A program made the translations under genes and the position numbers. This document shows, one piece after another, positions 10,077-20,270 of a stretch of 64,000 bases of DNA; position 1 is the first letter of the stretch, and each line of letters starts with the position of its first letter. Under the pieces are notes generated by a model. The model did no database searches, was not told the origin of the DNA, and was given only the letters and a program-made list of their open reading frames with translations. Source of the stretch: Erodium maritimum (Eukaryota > Streptophyta > Magnoliopsida > Geraniales > Geraniaceae); the NCBI GenBank assembly GCA_963921825.1, contig OY997591.1, positions 38,461,825 through 38,525,824 of the forward strand, read 5' to 3'.

Positions 10077-10175
10077 GTCACGGATCCGTGACGGATCTGA
10101 GCGTTTTGGCGAGTTTTGGGCCTTCGTCACGGCTCCGTGACCCCAACCGTGACGGGGTCTGTCACGGATCCGTGA
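10077..10175 (+). repeat. Cluster of 16-bp palindromes in the leader of element D
   Basis: GTCACGGATCCGTGAC at 10077-10092 is a perfect palindrome. GTCACGGCTCCGTGAC (10126-10141) and GTCACGGATCCGTGA (10161-10175) are close copies. The equivalent place in element E holds other GC-rich repeated motifs (51470-51620). Such clusters may form hairpins in leader RNA or bind a dimeric protein; this is speculation. Confidence 0.7.
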
Positions 10176-10239
10176 TTTCCTGCCTTGTTCCACCCTCTTG
10201 ATTGCACAGTTTGTGTGTTGGTTTTGCGTGGCTGTGTTC

Positions 10240-10968
10240 ATGATTGTGTTGGTTGTAGAGGTCGTAAGTTGGGTGTTAAAGGGTGAGGTCTAGGGTTCGA
10301 GACTCATCAATAACCTACGGTAGTGATACAGCGCCTCGCTGTGAGAGTCTCACCACGGAGAGGGGTTAGGGTTGATGCGCTGCGGCGCCATACGAACTAG
10401 GTTTCTCCTATGTGAATGGGTGTTCGAGGTTTCCCTCACGTGAACGGGTGGTTTGAGGTTTCCTTCCCGTGAGTGGGTTATTTGAGGTTTCCCTACGTGA
10501 TCGGGTAATTGGGGTATTGAGGTTGTGAGCAATAGTGGCTTGCGGAGTTGAGAACATGATCCCCGTTTGAGGTTTCCCTACGTGATTGGGTAATTAGGGT
10601 ATTGAGGTTGTGAGCAATAGTGGCTTGCGGATTTGAGAATATGATCCTCATTTGAGGTTTCCCTTATGTGAGCGAGTATTTGAGGTATTGATAGCGTGAG
10701 CAGTGTGACGTTTTGGTATCAGGTTTTGAGGTAGTGGTTTGCCCTGGTTAGATTGGTAAGTCATTAGTGCTTTACTAGTATGCCATAATCGAACGGGTGT
10801 CCGGGGAGGTGAGCAGAACGCTCATCCCCTTTACTACTTTTCCCGCAGGGGACGAGTAGCGAATACTGGTTAGTTGCGGAAAATTATAAGTAAACGCATA
10901 TGGGATCGTGTGAGGGTTGTGCTATACCTTATCGGTGTGACTAATGGAGTAGTTGTTCGGTCTCTTGA
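10240..10968 (+). repeat. LTR-like module inside the leader of element D
   Basis: This stretch follows the primer-binding site and leader yet matches the interior of solo LTR B at about 16995-17815. It includes the GAGGTTTCCCTCACGTGAA array and the GCGGAACGCTCATCCCC-like segment. The same module sits at the same place in element E (about 50742-51370, reversed) with the same right-hand junction. Its presence where gag would be expected points to a shared chimeric ancestor. Confidence 0.7.
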
Positions 10969-11339
10969 TTGGGCGTCATTTTTATTGGTTAGCGGGGCGT
11001 CACGCTCGTTTGCTTCGTCAAGTTGTGCCGAGATGTTGGGGCTGAGTTTACAGCCGTTGAGTCCACCCCTGCGTCTGGACACGCTGGTTGGGGGTGATGT
11101 GGTGTTGACTGGGGTCTATCATGCCTACGAAGTTAGAGAAGCGAACTGATATAGGAGGTTCGAGAGAGGGCTCAAGAACCCTGATGCTGGATCGATTCCT
11201 CACCCCGAGGTTTCAGGTATGTCGGAGTTGGTGGGCACGACGGCGGTAGTGGAGCGAGGTCTTAGAGAGAATGCGAGGGTCCATGAGGTTCGGCAGCGAC
11301 TGAGCTTGCGCATGTATCCATGGGGAGGATACTTACGAA

Positions 11340-13138
11340 ATGACAGCCTTTGACGAAATCATGGGAATGGATTGGCTGCCGAAGTACCGAGCCAAGATCG
11401 ACTGTTACAGGCGACGAGTGACGGTGTCAACAGGCAACACGAAAGTTTCGTGTACTCTGGGCAGTAGGAGCGGAGTTCTCCTGTCGACATTGTCCGCAGT
11501 GGAGGAAGTATCGGCCGTGGAGAGCCGAGAGTTACCGCGAGTGGTGTGTGATTTCCCCGATGTCTTTCCTGAGGAGTTGAGCGGGTTGCCACCAGTTCGT
11601 GAGGTGGAGTTAGGGATTGACCTGATGCCGGGAACGGCAGTGATGTCGATGGCGCCTTACAGGTTCGCTCCAGCAGATTTGACCGAGCTGAAGCGTCAGC
11701 TCGAGGAGCTTCGGGAGAAGGGGTTTATCCGTCCGAGCACATCGCCGTGGGGAGCACCAGCACTCTTCGTGAAGAAGAAGAGTGGAGAGCTTCGGATGTG
11801 TATCGACTACCGGAAGCTGAACCGGGTGACGGTGAAGAACCGATACCCGATGCCGAGGATTGACGACTTGTTCGACCAGTTGAGAGGGTCGACATGCTTC
11901 TCGAAGATCGATATGCGATCTGGATATTAGCAGTTGCGAGTCCGGGAGGAGGACGTTGTAAAGACTGCATGGGCATTACGAGTTCTTGGTGATGCCATTT
12001 GAACCAACGAACGCACCTGCAGCGTTCATGGATCTAATGAACAGTATATTCCGTCCGTTCTTAGATCAAATTGTGGTGGTGTTGTAGAAGACATCTTGAT
12101 CTACTCGCAGAACGAGGCGGCACATGAGGAGGATCTGAGGGCTGTTCTGACCCTCCTGCACACTAGCTATACGCCAACCTGGAGAAGTGCGAGTTTTGGC
12201 TCGCTGAGGTGAAATTCATCGGTCACATTGTATCCCGTGACGGTATACTGGTCGATCCGGCGAAGATCGATGCAGTTTCAAAGTGGGCGCGGCCCACGAG
12301 CGTCTTCGAGATCCGCAGCTTCTTGGGGCTGGCAGGATATTATCGGCGATTCGTCCAGGACCTTGTGTGTGTAGCCGAGCCTATGACTGTTTTGACGCGC
12401 AAGGGAGTCGGGTTTGTGTGGACAGAGGATTGTGAACGTGCTTTCACGGAGCTGAAGGCTCGTCTGACTACCTCTCTAGTATTGATAGTGTCAGAGCGCG
12501 GGGTCGGGTATGAGGTCTATTGTGACGCGTCTGGGGAAGGACTGGGCTGTGTACTGATGCAGTTGGGTAGAGTTGTTGCCTATGGCTCCATGTAGTTGAA
12601 GACACACGAGCGCGACTATCCTACCCATGACTTGGAATTAGCAGCAGTCGTGTTCGCGTTGAAAGGCTGGCGGTATTATCTGTATGGCGAGCGATTTCAG
12701 GTGTTCTCGGATCACAAAAGCTTCAAGTACATCTTTTCCCAACGAGATCTGAACATGCGCCATCGGCGATGGATGGATATACTTGAGGAGTACAACTTTG
12801 AGCTACTCTACCACCCAGGGAAGGCGAATGTGGTCGTCGACGCCCTGAGTAAAAAGTCGGTTCCGACTCATGCCAGCATATCAATCCGGGAGTGGGACAT
12901 GATGGGGGAACTAGGCACGTTCGGGCTTGAGCTAGAGGAGGCTACTGATGGCGCAACCATGTGTTCATTGATGGCTCAGACCATAGTGCTTGCCCGAGTG
13001 TTAGGGGCACAGGCTGAGGCGGTCGACACGAAAGAGATCAAGGAGAGATTTGCCGGCGGTGTTGACGCCGAGGGATGGGATCTTTGTGCTAATTGGGTTA
13101 CGGTATCGAGGAGGGTTATTCATGCCGCGAAACTGTAG
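11340..13138 (+). pseudogene. Element D pol: protease edge, RT, RNase H (Gypsy)
   Basis: The first segment contains the linker [14 protein letters not shown], then [28 protein letters not shown] and [11 protein letters not shown], typical of chromovirus RT. A later segment holds [12 protein letters not shown] and [12 protein letters not shown] (connection), and then the RNase H region with [15 protein letters not shown] and [16 protein letters not shown]. Integrase does not follow. The sequence is a fossil with several reading-frame breaks. The protein type supports the Tekay/Del branch. Confidence 0.9.
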
Positions 13139-13985
13139 AGACGACGTGTTGCTGAGTGCTGTGGTTCCTGTTAGGTGCGTCGTACCTTCCGGCGCGTGAT
13201 TGGTAAAGTGCTGAGGTTAGAGTTGTGCCCGAGGGGTGTGTCGTACCCTCCAATGCGTGGTCGGTAAAGAGCAGAGGGCTGTGGTCCCCGTAGGTGTGTA
13301 GCACCTTCCGACGCGTGATTGGTAAAGTGCTGAGGCTGGATTTATGCCCGAGGGGTGTGTCGTACCCTCCGGTGCGCGGTCGGTAAAGAGCAGAGGGTTG
13401 TGGTCCCCATCAGGTGTGTAGCACCTTCCGGCGCGTGATCGGTAAAGTGCTGAGGCTTGTGGTTGTGGTTTGCGTGACTTTGATCACTTCTGTGTTGTTG
13501 TGTTCTTTGAGGTCGTCATTACGGTGTCGGGTCTACATTACGGGTACGGGTGGTTAGATGGTTGGGGAAAGTAACAGTTTTCGTGTGACAGTCGGGTTAT
13601 TTGAGTTTGGGGATGGTAGTCCTCGGTGTTTGTCTGTTGTTGGTGTTTCCGCCATTTTCTGCTAGTATGCCATAGTCAGTCTGGTATCTGTTGTGGTGAG
13701 CGAACGCTCACCCCTAGCTGCTTTTCCTACAGGTACTGGTCGCGAGGCGGACTAGGGGAGCTCTCGAAGCTTGAAGAGCTGGGAGCGGAAGTCCGGGTTT
13801 TGGGAGTTTATCGACGTACGCTTTGGTTTTTGTCAGCTTGTTTTGGACGTATTTTAAGTTGTAAAATATTATTTTGATTAACTTAAGTGGTGATTTTAAG
13901 CGGTTTAATTAAAATGTCGGAAAATTGTTTTACTGTTTCACCGTTCGCGTTCCGGGTCCGGTTATACCGAATTCAGGGCGTGACA
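13139..13985 (+). repeat. Element D, 3' LTR remnant with 60-bp array
   Basis: From about 13150 to 13450 five units contain GGTAAAGTGCTGAGG and GTCGTACCTTCCGGCGCGTG, the same array as in LTRs A and B. The LTR end (13573-13985) matches 9078-9491 and finishes TGACA. The 5' portion of the LTR is absent, because the pol remnant passes straight into the array. Confidence 0.85.
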
Positions 13986-14460
13986 TCCATTCTAGAAATT
14001 TATTTCCTGATCCTCATACTGCCATGGGAATTATTTTCCACACCCTCAAACAGCTCTAAAAAATTCCAATCAGATCGACAACTAGTACCCAACCTGAAAT
14101 AAATTTACATGTCCTGTTTATGGATCTGGAAATTATGTATCGGAAAAGAAATCAGATCTGGACATTCTTATACGGGTCTATAGATTTTTTGTTAGAAAGG
14201 AAAAATATTTCCCAGACCTATTTTGAGCATCCACAAACACCAAAGGATCGGCACATACAAACTGCACACTGAAAAATAAAAGGATCGGCACATCCACAAA
14301 CACTTCTTCTTCGCGTTCGCGTTCGCGTTCAACTTCTTCATGAACAACACACTTTTCGAGTTCGAGCCTTCGCGCCTTAATGTTAAAATAAAATCTGTTT
14401 GCATGTCACGTGTGTGTTGTGTTGTGTTTTTAGGTAATATTATCGTTAACAAACTAACGG
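13986..14460. other. Unique non-coding stretch between element D and solo LTR B
   Basis: No gene is seen. It has an AT-rich part with TCTGGA-type motifs, a short hexamer microsatellite of TTCGCG (about 14310-14330), and the 5-bp copy AACGG (14456-14460) next to LTR B. The 'GGATCGGCACATCCACAAAC' motif occurs twice with changes (14244-14305). Confidence 0.6.
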
Positions 14461-15050
14461 TGTAAGAACTGCTCCCGGTCAACGCCGGTCAAATCGGCGG
14501 CAAAACGGAAAAATTTAAAATTTTGGGACAGACACCTAAATGAACCTAAAATTGACCCCGAGGGTCATATCTGACTTAAGTTGACCCCGATATCGACCAA
14601 AGTGAGTTCTGGGTGACTCAGGGCAACATTTTGACCAATTCGGGAAAAGTTGACTTGTTGCCGAAAAAGTCAACCGAGCGACGTTTTGGTCCGTTCGAGG
14701 CCTGATTTGGATCCAAAAAGCTTAGCCGTCGTTACAGCGGTCTTAGTTGGGCCGTTTTCCTGTGGAACGAGAAGTTTCGTAAATTCTTGGAAAATGGGCC
14801 CGCACGGGGCCCGAGACGGCCGAATTTCGCGAATCGGACTAAAAAATATCTACCAAGATATTTTTCAAAGTTGTGGGACCCATATGACACATATCAAACA
14901 AGTGGTGGTTGGTTGTTTTAAACCAAAATAAAAGGAAATGAAGAAGTGGTGTTCGACCATTTGAAAAAAAAAAAAGAGAAGGAGAGAGAAAGAAGAGAGA
15001 AGAAGGAAAAGAAAAGAAAAAAAAGGGAAAGTTAGGGTTTTGGTGATTTC
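14461..15050 (+). promoter_or_regulatory. Probable U3 promoter and purine-rich leader start of LTR B
   Basis: The first 470 bases are the best conserved part across the A, B and E LTRs, as expected for a promoter. An AAATAAAAG box (about 14925-14933) is followed by a strongly purine-rich run (about 14963-15030) and a TTAGGGTTTTGG segment. If transcription starts just after the box, nearly all of the tandem arrays fall in the transcribed part of the LTR. The TATA assignment is inference. Confidence 0.4.
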
Positions 15051-15939
15051 CCGACGATCCGACCGACGGATCGTCTCAACGGTTTCATATTCGAGCTCCC
15101 TTCGTCATTCCCTACGGTGAGAACCCGACTTTTTCTCGTTTTGGTACGTTTGAAATTTAGGGTTTGAGTTTAAACGGTTCAAATATGGTTGGGTTAAGGG
15201 TTGGGGTTCGTTAGGGGCGTTTTGGGGCGAAAATGGACGGATTCTGGTGACCGGATGCTCGTGGGAGCTCCGGCCACCGTGGGTTGTGGCTGGCCGGAGC
15301 TAGGACCGGCCAGAACAGTGGTGAACCGGTCCAAACCGGTCCAACCACCCACGGCCAGTGGTGGCCGGGTGGGTCCCACGTGGTCGGGCCCCAGGTTTTT
15401 CGTGTTCGGGTTGTTTCGGACGATCCCCAAGTCCAAAAATTCACACCCGGAACGAATTATGGATTTAATTTGTGAAAATTGGAAATGGCGGGTTTAGAAA
15501 CTTTAAACGCGAATTAAACCGCTCGGACGTCGGAAATTGATCTCGTCGATTGCGTTGGAACACTTGAATTATTTTAGGGTCGTAGAAACGAAAACGGGAA
15601 TTTTCGGAGCCCCGGAAGGGCGTTTTTCGATCCCGGGCAAATTCGCCGAGCCGGGCGAATCAAGCCTTTCCGGGCCCATTGTTGACAATGTCGAGTAATT
15701 GGGTGGATTGGGAGCGATCGGCATTATCGGGGTTGCGTTTGGGCTTCAATTTCATTAAAATTCAGCTTTGCCTGCATACTTAAAAAGTGTTTTAATTTGT
15801 GATCTTGTTGGATCGTGCCGCCGACCGCGGAAAGAGGAGGCTAAGCGGGTGAGCGTAAGCACTGCGGAGCGTGAGCATCGGACTTCGAAAGCGTTATGAA
15901 GTAGGGAAAAGTAGTCGGATATCGGCCTTGACTAGGGAA

Positions 15940-16205
15940 AGTTATCAGTAGAAATGCATGTGACACTTGGTGGTGTCGTAGGTTGAGTGAACCTGTCGAA
16001 TAATAGAACTGCATGTGACACTTGGTGGTGTGGTAGGTTAAGTAAACCTGTCGAATAATAGAACTGCATGTGCCACTTGGTGGTGTCGTAGGTTGAGTGA
16101 ACCTATCGAATAATAGAATTGCATGTGACACTTGGTGGTGTCGTAGGTTGAGTGAACCTGTCGAACAATAGAAATGCATGTGGCACTTGGTGGTGTCGTA
16201 GGGTT
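15940..16205 (+). repeat. 60-bp tandem array, TGACACTTGGTGGTGTCGTA type, in LTR B
   Basis: About four and a half units contain GACACTTGGTGGTGTCGTAG and GTGAACCTGTCGAATAATAG. This is the reverse of the array at 5490-5755 in LTR A. Confidence 0.85.
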
Positions 16206-16369
16206 AATGAACTGATTGTGGTTGTGTGTGGCCATGAGTGCTTGTGGGGTGTTAAACCTGTATGGTTGTTGACTGACTTGCTGAGTGGTAGTTAGTCGTG
16301 ATGTTAATTTTGCTATTTACGGATTATTGTGTGATATTTGGTTGTCATTGTGATTGTTCTGGTGATACC

Positions 16370-16910
16370 TGGATGAGCTGTGCCTGAGAGGTGTGTCGTA
16401 CCTTCCGATGCGCGACCGGTAAAGTGCTGAGGGCTGAGGTCCCCGTGAGGTGTGTCGTACCTTCGGCGCACGATTGGTAAAGTGTTGAGGCTTGAGTTAT
16501 GCCCGTGAGGTGTGTCGTACCTTCCGATGCGCGATCGGTAAAGTGCCGAGGGCTGTGGTCCACGTGAGGTGTGTCGTACCTTCCGATGCGCGATCGGTAA
16601 AGTGCCGAGGGCTGTGGTCCCCGTGAGGTGTGTCGTACCTTCCGGCGCGCGATTGGTAAAGTGCTGAGGCTTGAGTTATGCCCGTGAGGTGTGTCGTACC
16701 TTCCGATGCACGATCGGTAAAGTGCCGAGGGCTGTGGTCCCCATGAGGTGTGTCATACCTTCCGGCGCGCGATTGGTAAAGTGTTGAGGCTTGAGTTATG
16801 CCCGTGAGGTGTGTCGTACCTTCCGATGCGCGATCGATAAAGAGCCGAGGGTTGTGGTCCCCGTGAGGTGTGTCGTACCTTCCGGCGCACGATCGTTAAG
16901 GTGCTGAGGC
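16370..16910 (+). repeat. 60-bp tandem array, GTGTCGTACCTTCCGATGCG type, in LTR B
   Basis: Nine units contain GTCGTACCTTCCG, a GCGCGAT palindromic core and GGTAAAGTGC. They alternate between GGCTGTGGTCCCC and CTTGAGTTATGCCC subtypes. The array is larger than in LTR A (six units) or D (five units). Confidence 0.88.
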
Positions 16911-17164
16911 TTGTGGTTGTGCAGTATGTGTGTAGATCATTTGCTATCTTGCGTGCATTGTGTGTGTTGATACTGTTGATATTGCGGGACTTTGTTCACG
17001 ATTGTGTTTGTTTGCAAAGGTCGTAAGTTCTGTGTTAAAGGGTGAGGTCTTGGGTTCGAGACTCATCAATAACCTACGGTGGTGATACAGCGCCTCTATG
17101 TGAGGGTCTCACCACGGAGAGGGGTTAGGGTTGATGCGCTGCGGCGCGGTACGAACTAAGAACT

Positions 17165-17500
17165 AGGTTTCCCCTACGTGAATGGGTTGTTCAAGGTTTC
17201 CCTCACGTGAACGGGTGGTTTGAGGTTTCCCTCATGTGAACGGGTTGTTTGAGGTTTCTCTCACGAGAATGGGTGGGTTGAGGTTTCCCTCAAGTGAGTG
17301 GGTTGTTTGAGGTTTCCCTTATGTGATCGGGTAGTTGGGGTATTGATGTTGTGAGCAATAGTGACTTACTTAGTTGAGAACATGATCCCTATTTTTAGGT
17401 TTCCCCTACGTGATCGGGTAATTGGGGTGTTGATATGGTGAGCAATAGTGTTTTGCTTAGTTGAGAATATGATCCACATTCGAGGTTTCCCTTACGTGAG
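17165..17500 (+). repeat. 30-bp and 118-bp tandem units in LTR B
   Basis: Five short units with GAGGTTTCCCTCACGTGAA are followed by two long units ending GAGCAATAGTG...GAGAACATGATCCC. It is the counterpart of 4250-4590 in LTR A. Confidence 0.8.
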
Positions 17501-18283
17501 CGGGCATTTGAGGTATTGATATGGTGAGCAGTTGTGACGGTTTGGAATCAGGTTTTGAGGTAGTTGTTTGCCCTATTTAGGTTGGTAAGTTGTTGGTGCT
17601 TTACTAGTATGCCATAACCGAACGGGTATCCGTGGAGGTGAGCGGAACGCTCATCCCCTTTACTACTTTCTTATAAGTCTCTGAGGTAGGGACGAGTAGC
17701 GAATACTGGTTTGGTTGCGGAAAGTTACAAGTAAATGCATATAGGATCGTGTGAGGGTTGTGCTTTACCTTGTCGGTGTGACTAATGGAATGGTTTTTCG
17801 GTCTCTGATTTGGGGTCTACATTATGTGTCCGGGTTTTGAGATGGTTGGGAAGTTTTTAACAATTGTATTGCGTGACCGTCAGTCTAAATTGTGTTTTTG
17901 GGGGTAGTAGTCCCTGGGGTGGTTGTTGTTGCCGGTGTTCGCGACATTTCTATGGGTATGACGTGGTCAATCCGGTATCCGTGGAGGTGAGCGAATTGCT
18001 CGCCCCCTGCTTCTTTCCCTACATGTACTGGTCGTGAGGCGGACTAGGAGAACCCTCGAAGCTTGAAGAGCTGGGAGCGGAAGTCCGGGTCTTTGGGTAG
18101 TTAGCGACGTACCTTGTAGCTCGTGTTGTTCTTTATTTTGAACGTATTTTCCGCTGTAAAAATATTGTTTTTGATTAACATAAGTGGTAATTTTAAAAAA
18201 GGTTTATTAAAATGTTTGAAAATCGTTTTACTGTTTCACCGTTCGCGTTCCCGGTTCGGTCATGCCGAATTTGGGGCGTGACA

Positions 18284-19108
18284 AACGGATTCTGTCAAAA
18301 GGTAACGACTGGGTGTGAAAAACTAACGTTTGTTTACTTTATTATTAATTTTAAATTTTAATGGTCCTAAGTCAACCATTTTATTAGTCCTAAGTCAACC
18401 ATTTTAATAGTTTTTTTACAAACCATTTTAAATCATTTGTTTTGTTGCTTTTAAATATTTTAGAAGGATATCCAAACTTTAATAGGATTGGTAAAAAAAA
18501 TATTGTATGCGAAATATGAATGAACACAATTTCTAGTGTTTTGTACCTTATACTCCTGTTTCCGGGAAGCATTTTGTCTAAAATATGCTACTCTGGAAAA
18601 TATTTACTAGTTCTAGAAGAACTTTTATAGATCTTCACTTTATTTTGCAGTTTGTATGTGTGTTCTAGGAGTTAATGTCCAGATTAAAAGGAAAGTCTGA
18701 AATTGTTATTAGCGTTCTATATTCCAGTCTAGAAACATTATTCCAATTTGAACTAACAGTCTAGTTAATGTCTTACGTATCTGGAAAATAACTATTCAAT
18801 AAATCTACGCAACAAATGGACTACAAGATAAAAAAAAATACCATAACATGCAAAAATAACAATCACAAAGTGTTCCTGAACTTCATTGGTTGTCTGCTTT
18901 ATTTTTTGTTGAACTTGTTTTTTAATTTTTTTTAGGATGGAAGTCGTATTTTAGATTTTAATTGTGTTTTTTAGAGGCCATTTTTATTCGTTTGTTTTTC
19001 TCTTTTAAGAATTTTGGAATGATATCCAAACTTTAATAGGATTGGTAAAAAAAATTGTATGCGCATATGAATGAATACTATTTATAGTGTTCTGTACCTT
19101 ATACTCGT
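18284..19108. other. Unique AT-rich flank between solo LTR B and element E
   Basis: No gene is visible. This appears to be old sequence into which B and E inserted. It carries the first copy of a direct repeat and half of the second. The last five bases (19104-19108, CTCGT) are the target duplication of element E, repeated at 55634-55638. Confidence 0.6.
18422..18650 (+). repeat. Direct repeat, copy 1
   Basis: This segment, which includes CCAAACTTTAATAGGATTGG and TTTACTAGTTCTAGAAGAAC, recurs about 570 bases to the right. The second copy (about 18985-19108) is interrupted by element E and resumes at 55639-55747. The copies differ at many sites, so the duplication is older than element E. It could be the LTR pair of a small unrecognised element or a plain tandem duplication. 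Confidence 0.7.
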
Positions 19109-19429
19109 TGTCACGCCCCAATTTCAGTAAAACCGAACTCGGGACGCGAACGTTTTAAATAATAAAACAAATGAAACCTGTTTTGAAAGCCTTTTTATAA
19201 ATCGCTTTAAAATCACCAATTGTTCAACAAAATCACCAAGTACTCAAAAGACACACAACAATTACCTTCCTCAACAGACTCAACCCTCGGACTCGTGATG
19301 TAAACTCGACACAACCATTGACGACCTCCTCCAAATATATGACAGAAAAACTACGCAACACCAACCAAGATCACAAAGGATCGCACTCCAAACAAGATCA
19401 CAAAGGATCGCATCCCTGCCAGCTGCTCA

Positions 19430-19685
19430 GTGCCAAAGAACGCTCACAACCTCCCGAGACTCTAACTCGGTTAGGCCAGGCAAAGAACACTCGCAACCTC
19501 CCGAGACTCTAACTCGGTCAGGCCAGTCAAAGAACGCTCGCAACCTCCCGAGACTCTAACTCGGTCAGGCCAGCCAAAGAACGCTCGCAACCTCCCGAGA
19601 CTCTAACTCGGTCAGGCCAGCCAAAGAACGCTCGCAACCTCCCGAGACTCTAACTCGGTCAGGCCAGCAAAAGAATGCTCACAAC
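19430..19685 (-). repeat. 49-bp tandem array in the E 3' LTR
   Basis: Five units contain CGCTCGCAACCTCCCGAGAC and TCTAACTCGGTCAGGCCAG. The same array is at 53035-53275 in the 5' LTR, and a shortened relative is in the leader of element F (25065-25215). Confidence 0.88.
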
Positions 19686-19879
19686 CCCAAACCACACACG
19701 CGCGGCCAGGACCCCTTTCTTGTCGGGCGGGCCCCCTACCCCGTCTGAACATGCAGACGCGTGTGCTCGTGGACCCCCATTTCATGAAGCGGGCCCCCAA
19801 CCTCAGGTAACCACAATCACAATCACAAGCAAGTTCAACAACCAGTAACAACACAGGTTCAACACTTACAGGCACTCAT

Positions 19880-20270
19880 GGCCACCCAAGACACCAACAG
19901 TAACTCACGGGCTCAACAACCCCTCGACACTCACTGCCACCCAAAACACACCAACAGTAACTCACGGGCTCAACAACCCCACAGCACTCACGGCCACCCA
20001 AAACACACCAACAGTAACTCACAGGCTCAACAACCCCACGACACTCACAGCCACCCAAAACACACCAACAGTAACTCACGGGCTCAACAACCCCACGACA
20101 CTCATGGCCACCCAAAACACACCAACAGTAACTCACGGGCTCAACAACCCCACGTGCACTCATGGCCACCCAAAATACCAAAAGTAAAGACACGGGTTCA
20201 ACAACCCCCACGGGCACTCATGGCCACCCAAAACACCAAAAGTAAAGACACGGGCTCTCATGGCCACCCA
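19880..20270 (-). repeat. 57-60-bp tandem array in the E 3' LTR
   Basis: About seven units contain CACCCAAAACACACCAACAG and ACTCACGGGCTCAACAACCC. Because the unit is close to a multiple of three, open frames run through it on both strands (for example VVEPVSYCWCVLGG). These are artefacts of the array. The 5' LTR holds a similar number of units at 53470-53880. Confidence 0.88.

Larger units (their letters stand above)
9078..13985 (+). mobile_element. Gypsy element D (Tekay/Del-like), truncated and broken
   Basis: Order on the plus strand: an LTR end (9078-9491), a primer-binding site for tRNA-Met (9495-9506), a leader with palindromes and an LTR-like module (to about 10968), pol with protease edge, RT and RNase H (11340-13138), and an LTR part (13139-13985). 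No gag is seen and no integrase before the 3' LTR part. Both LTRs lack their 5' halves. It is broken in several places. Its LTR ends match solo LTRs A and B, so all belong to one family. It interrupts the hAT transposase at 9078; the right flank (from 13986) is not clearly hAT. Confidence 0.85.
14461..18283 (+). mobile_element. Solo LTR B, Ty3/Gypsy, 3.8 kb
   Basis: It starts TGTAAGAACTGC and ends GGGGCGTGACA, and is flanked by the 5-bp duplication AACGG (14456-14460, 18284-18288). No primer-binding site or coding region adjoins it, so it is a solo LTR. It matches solo LTR A along its whole length in reverse, and its first 600 bases match the start of the E-element LTRs. It carries three tandem arrays. 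It is moderately diverged from A. Confidence 0.92.

Noticed and set aside
13986-14100. Continuation of the hAT transposase after element D
   Set aside because: One minus-strand frame (WNFLELFEGVENN) looked coding at first, but no hAT motif follows and no terminal repeat was found.
19430-19685. Regular repeats resembling a CRISPR array
   Set aside because: Units are directly adjacent with no unique spacers, and the setting is a plant LTR.
19876-20217. Minus-strand ORF with repeated VVEPVSYCWCVLGG peptides
   Set aside because: It is produced by the 57-60-bp tandem array; open frames exist on both strands and the peptide follows the DNA repeat. No start context or domain.
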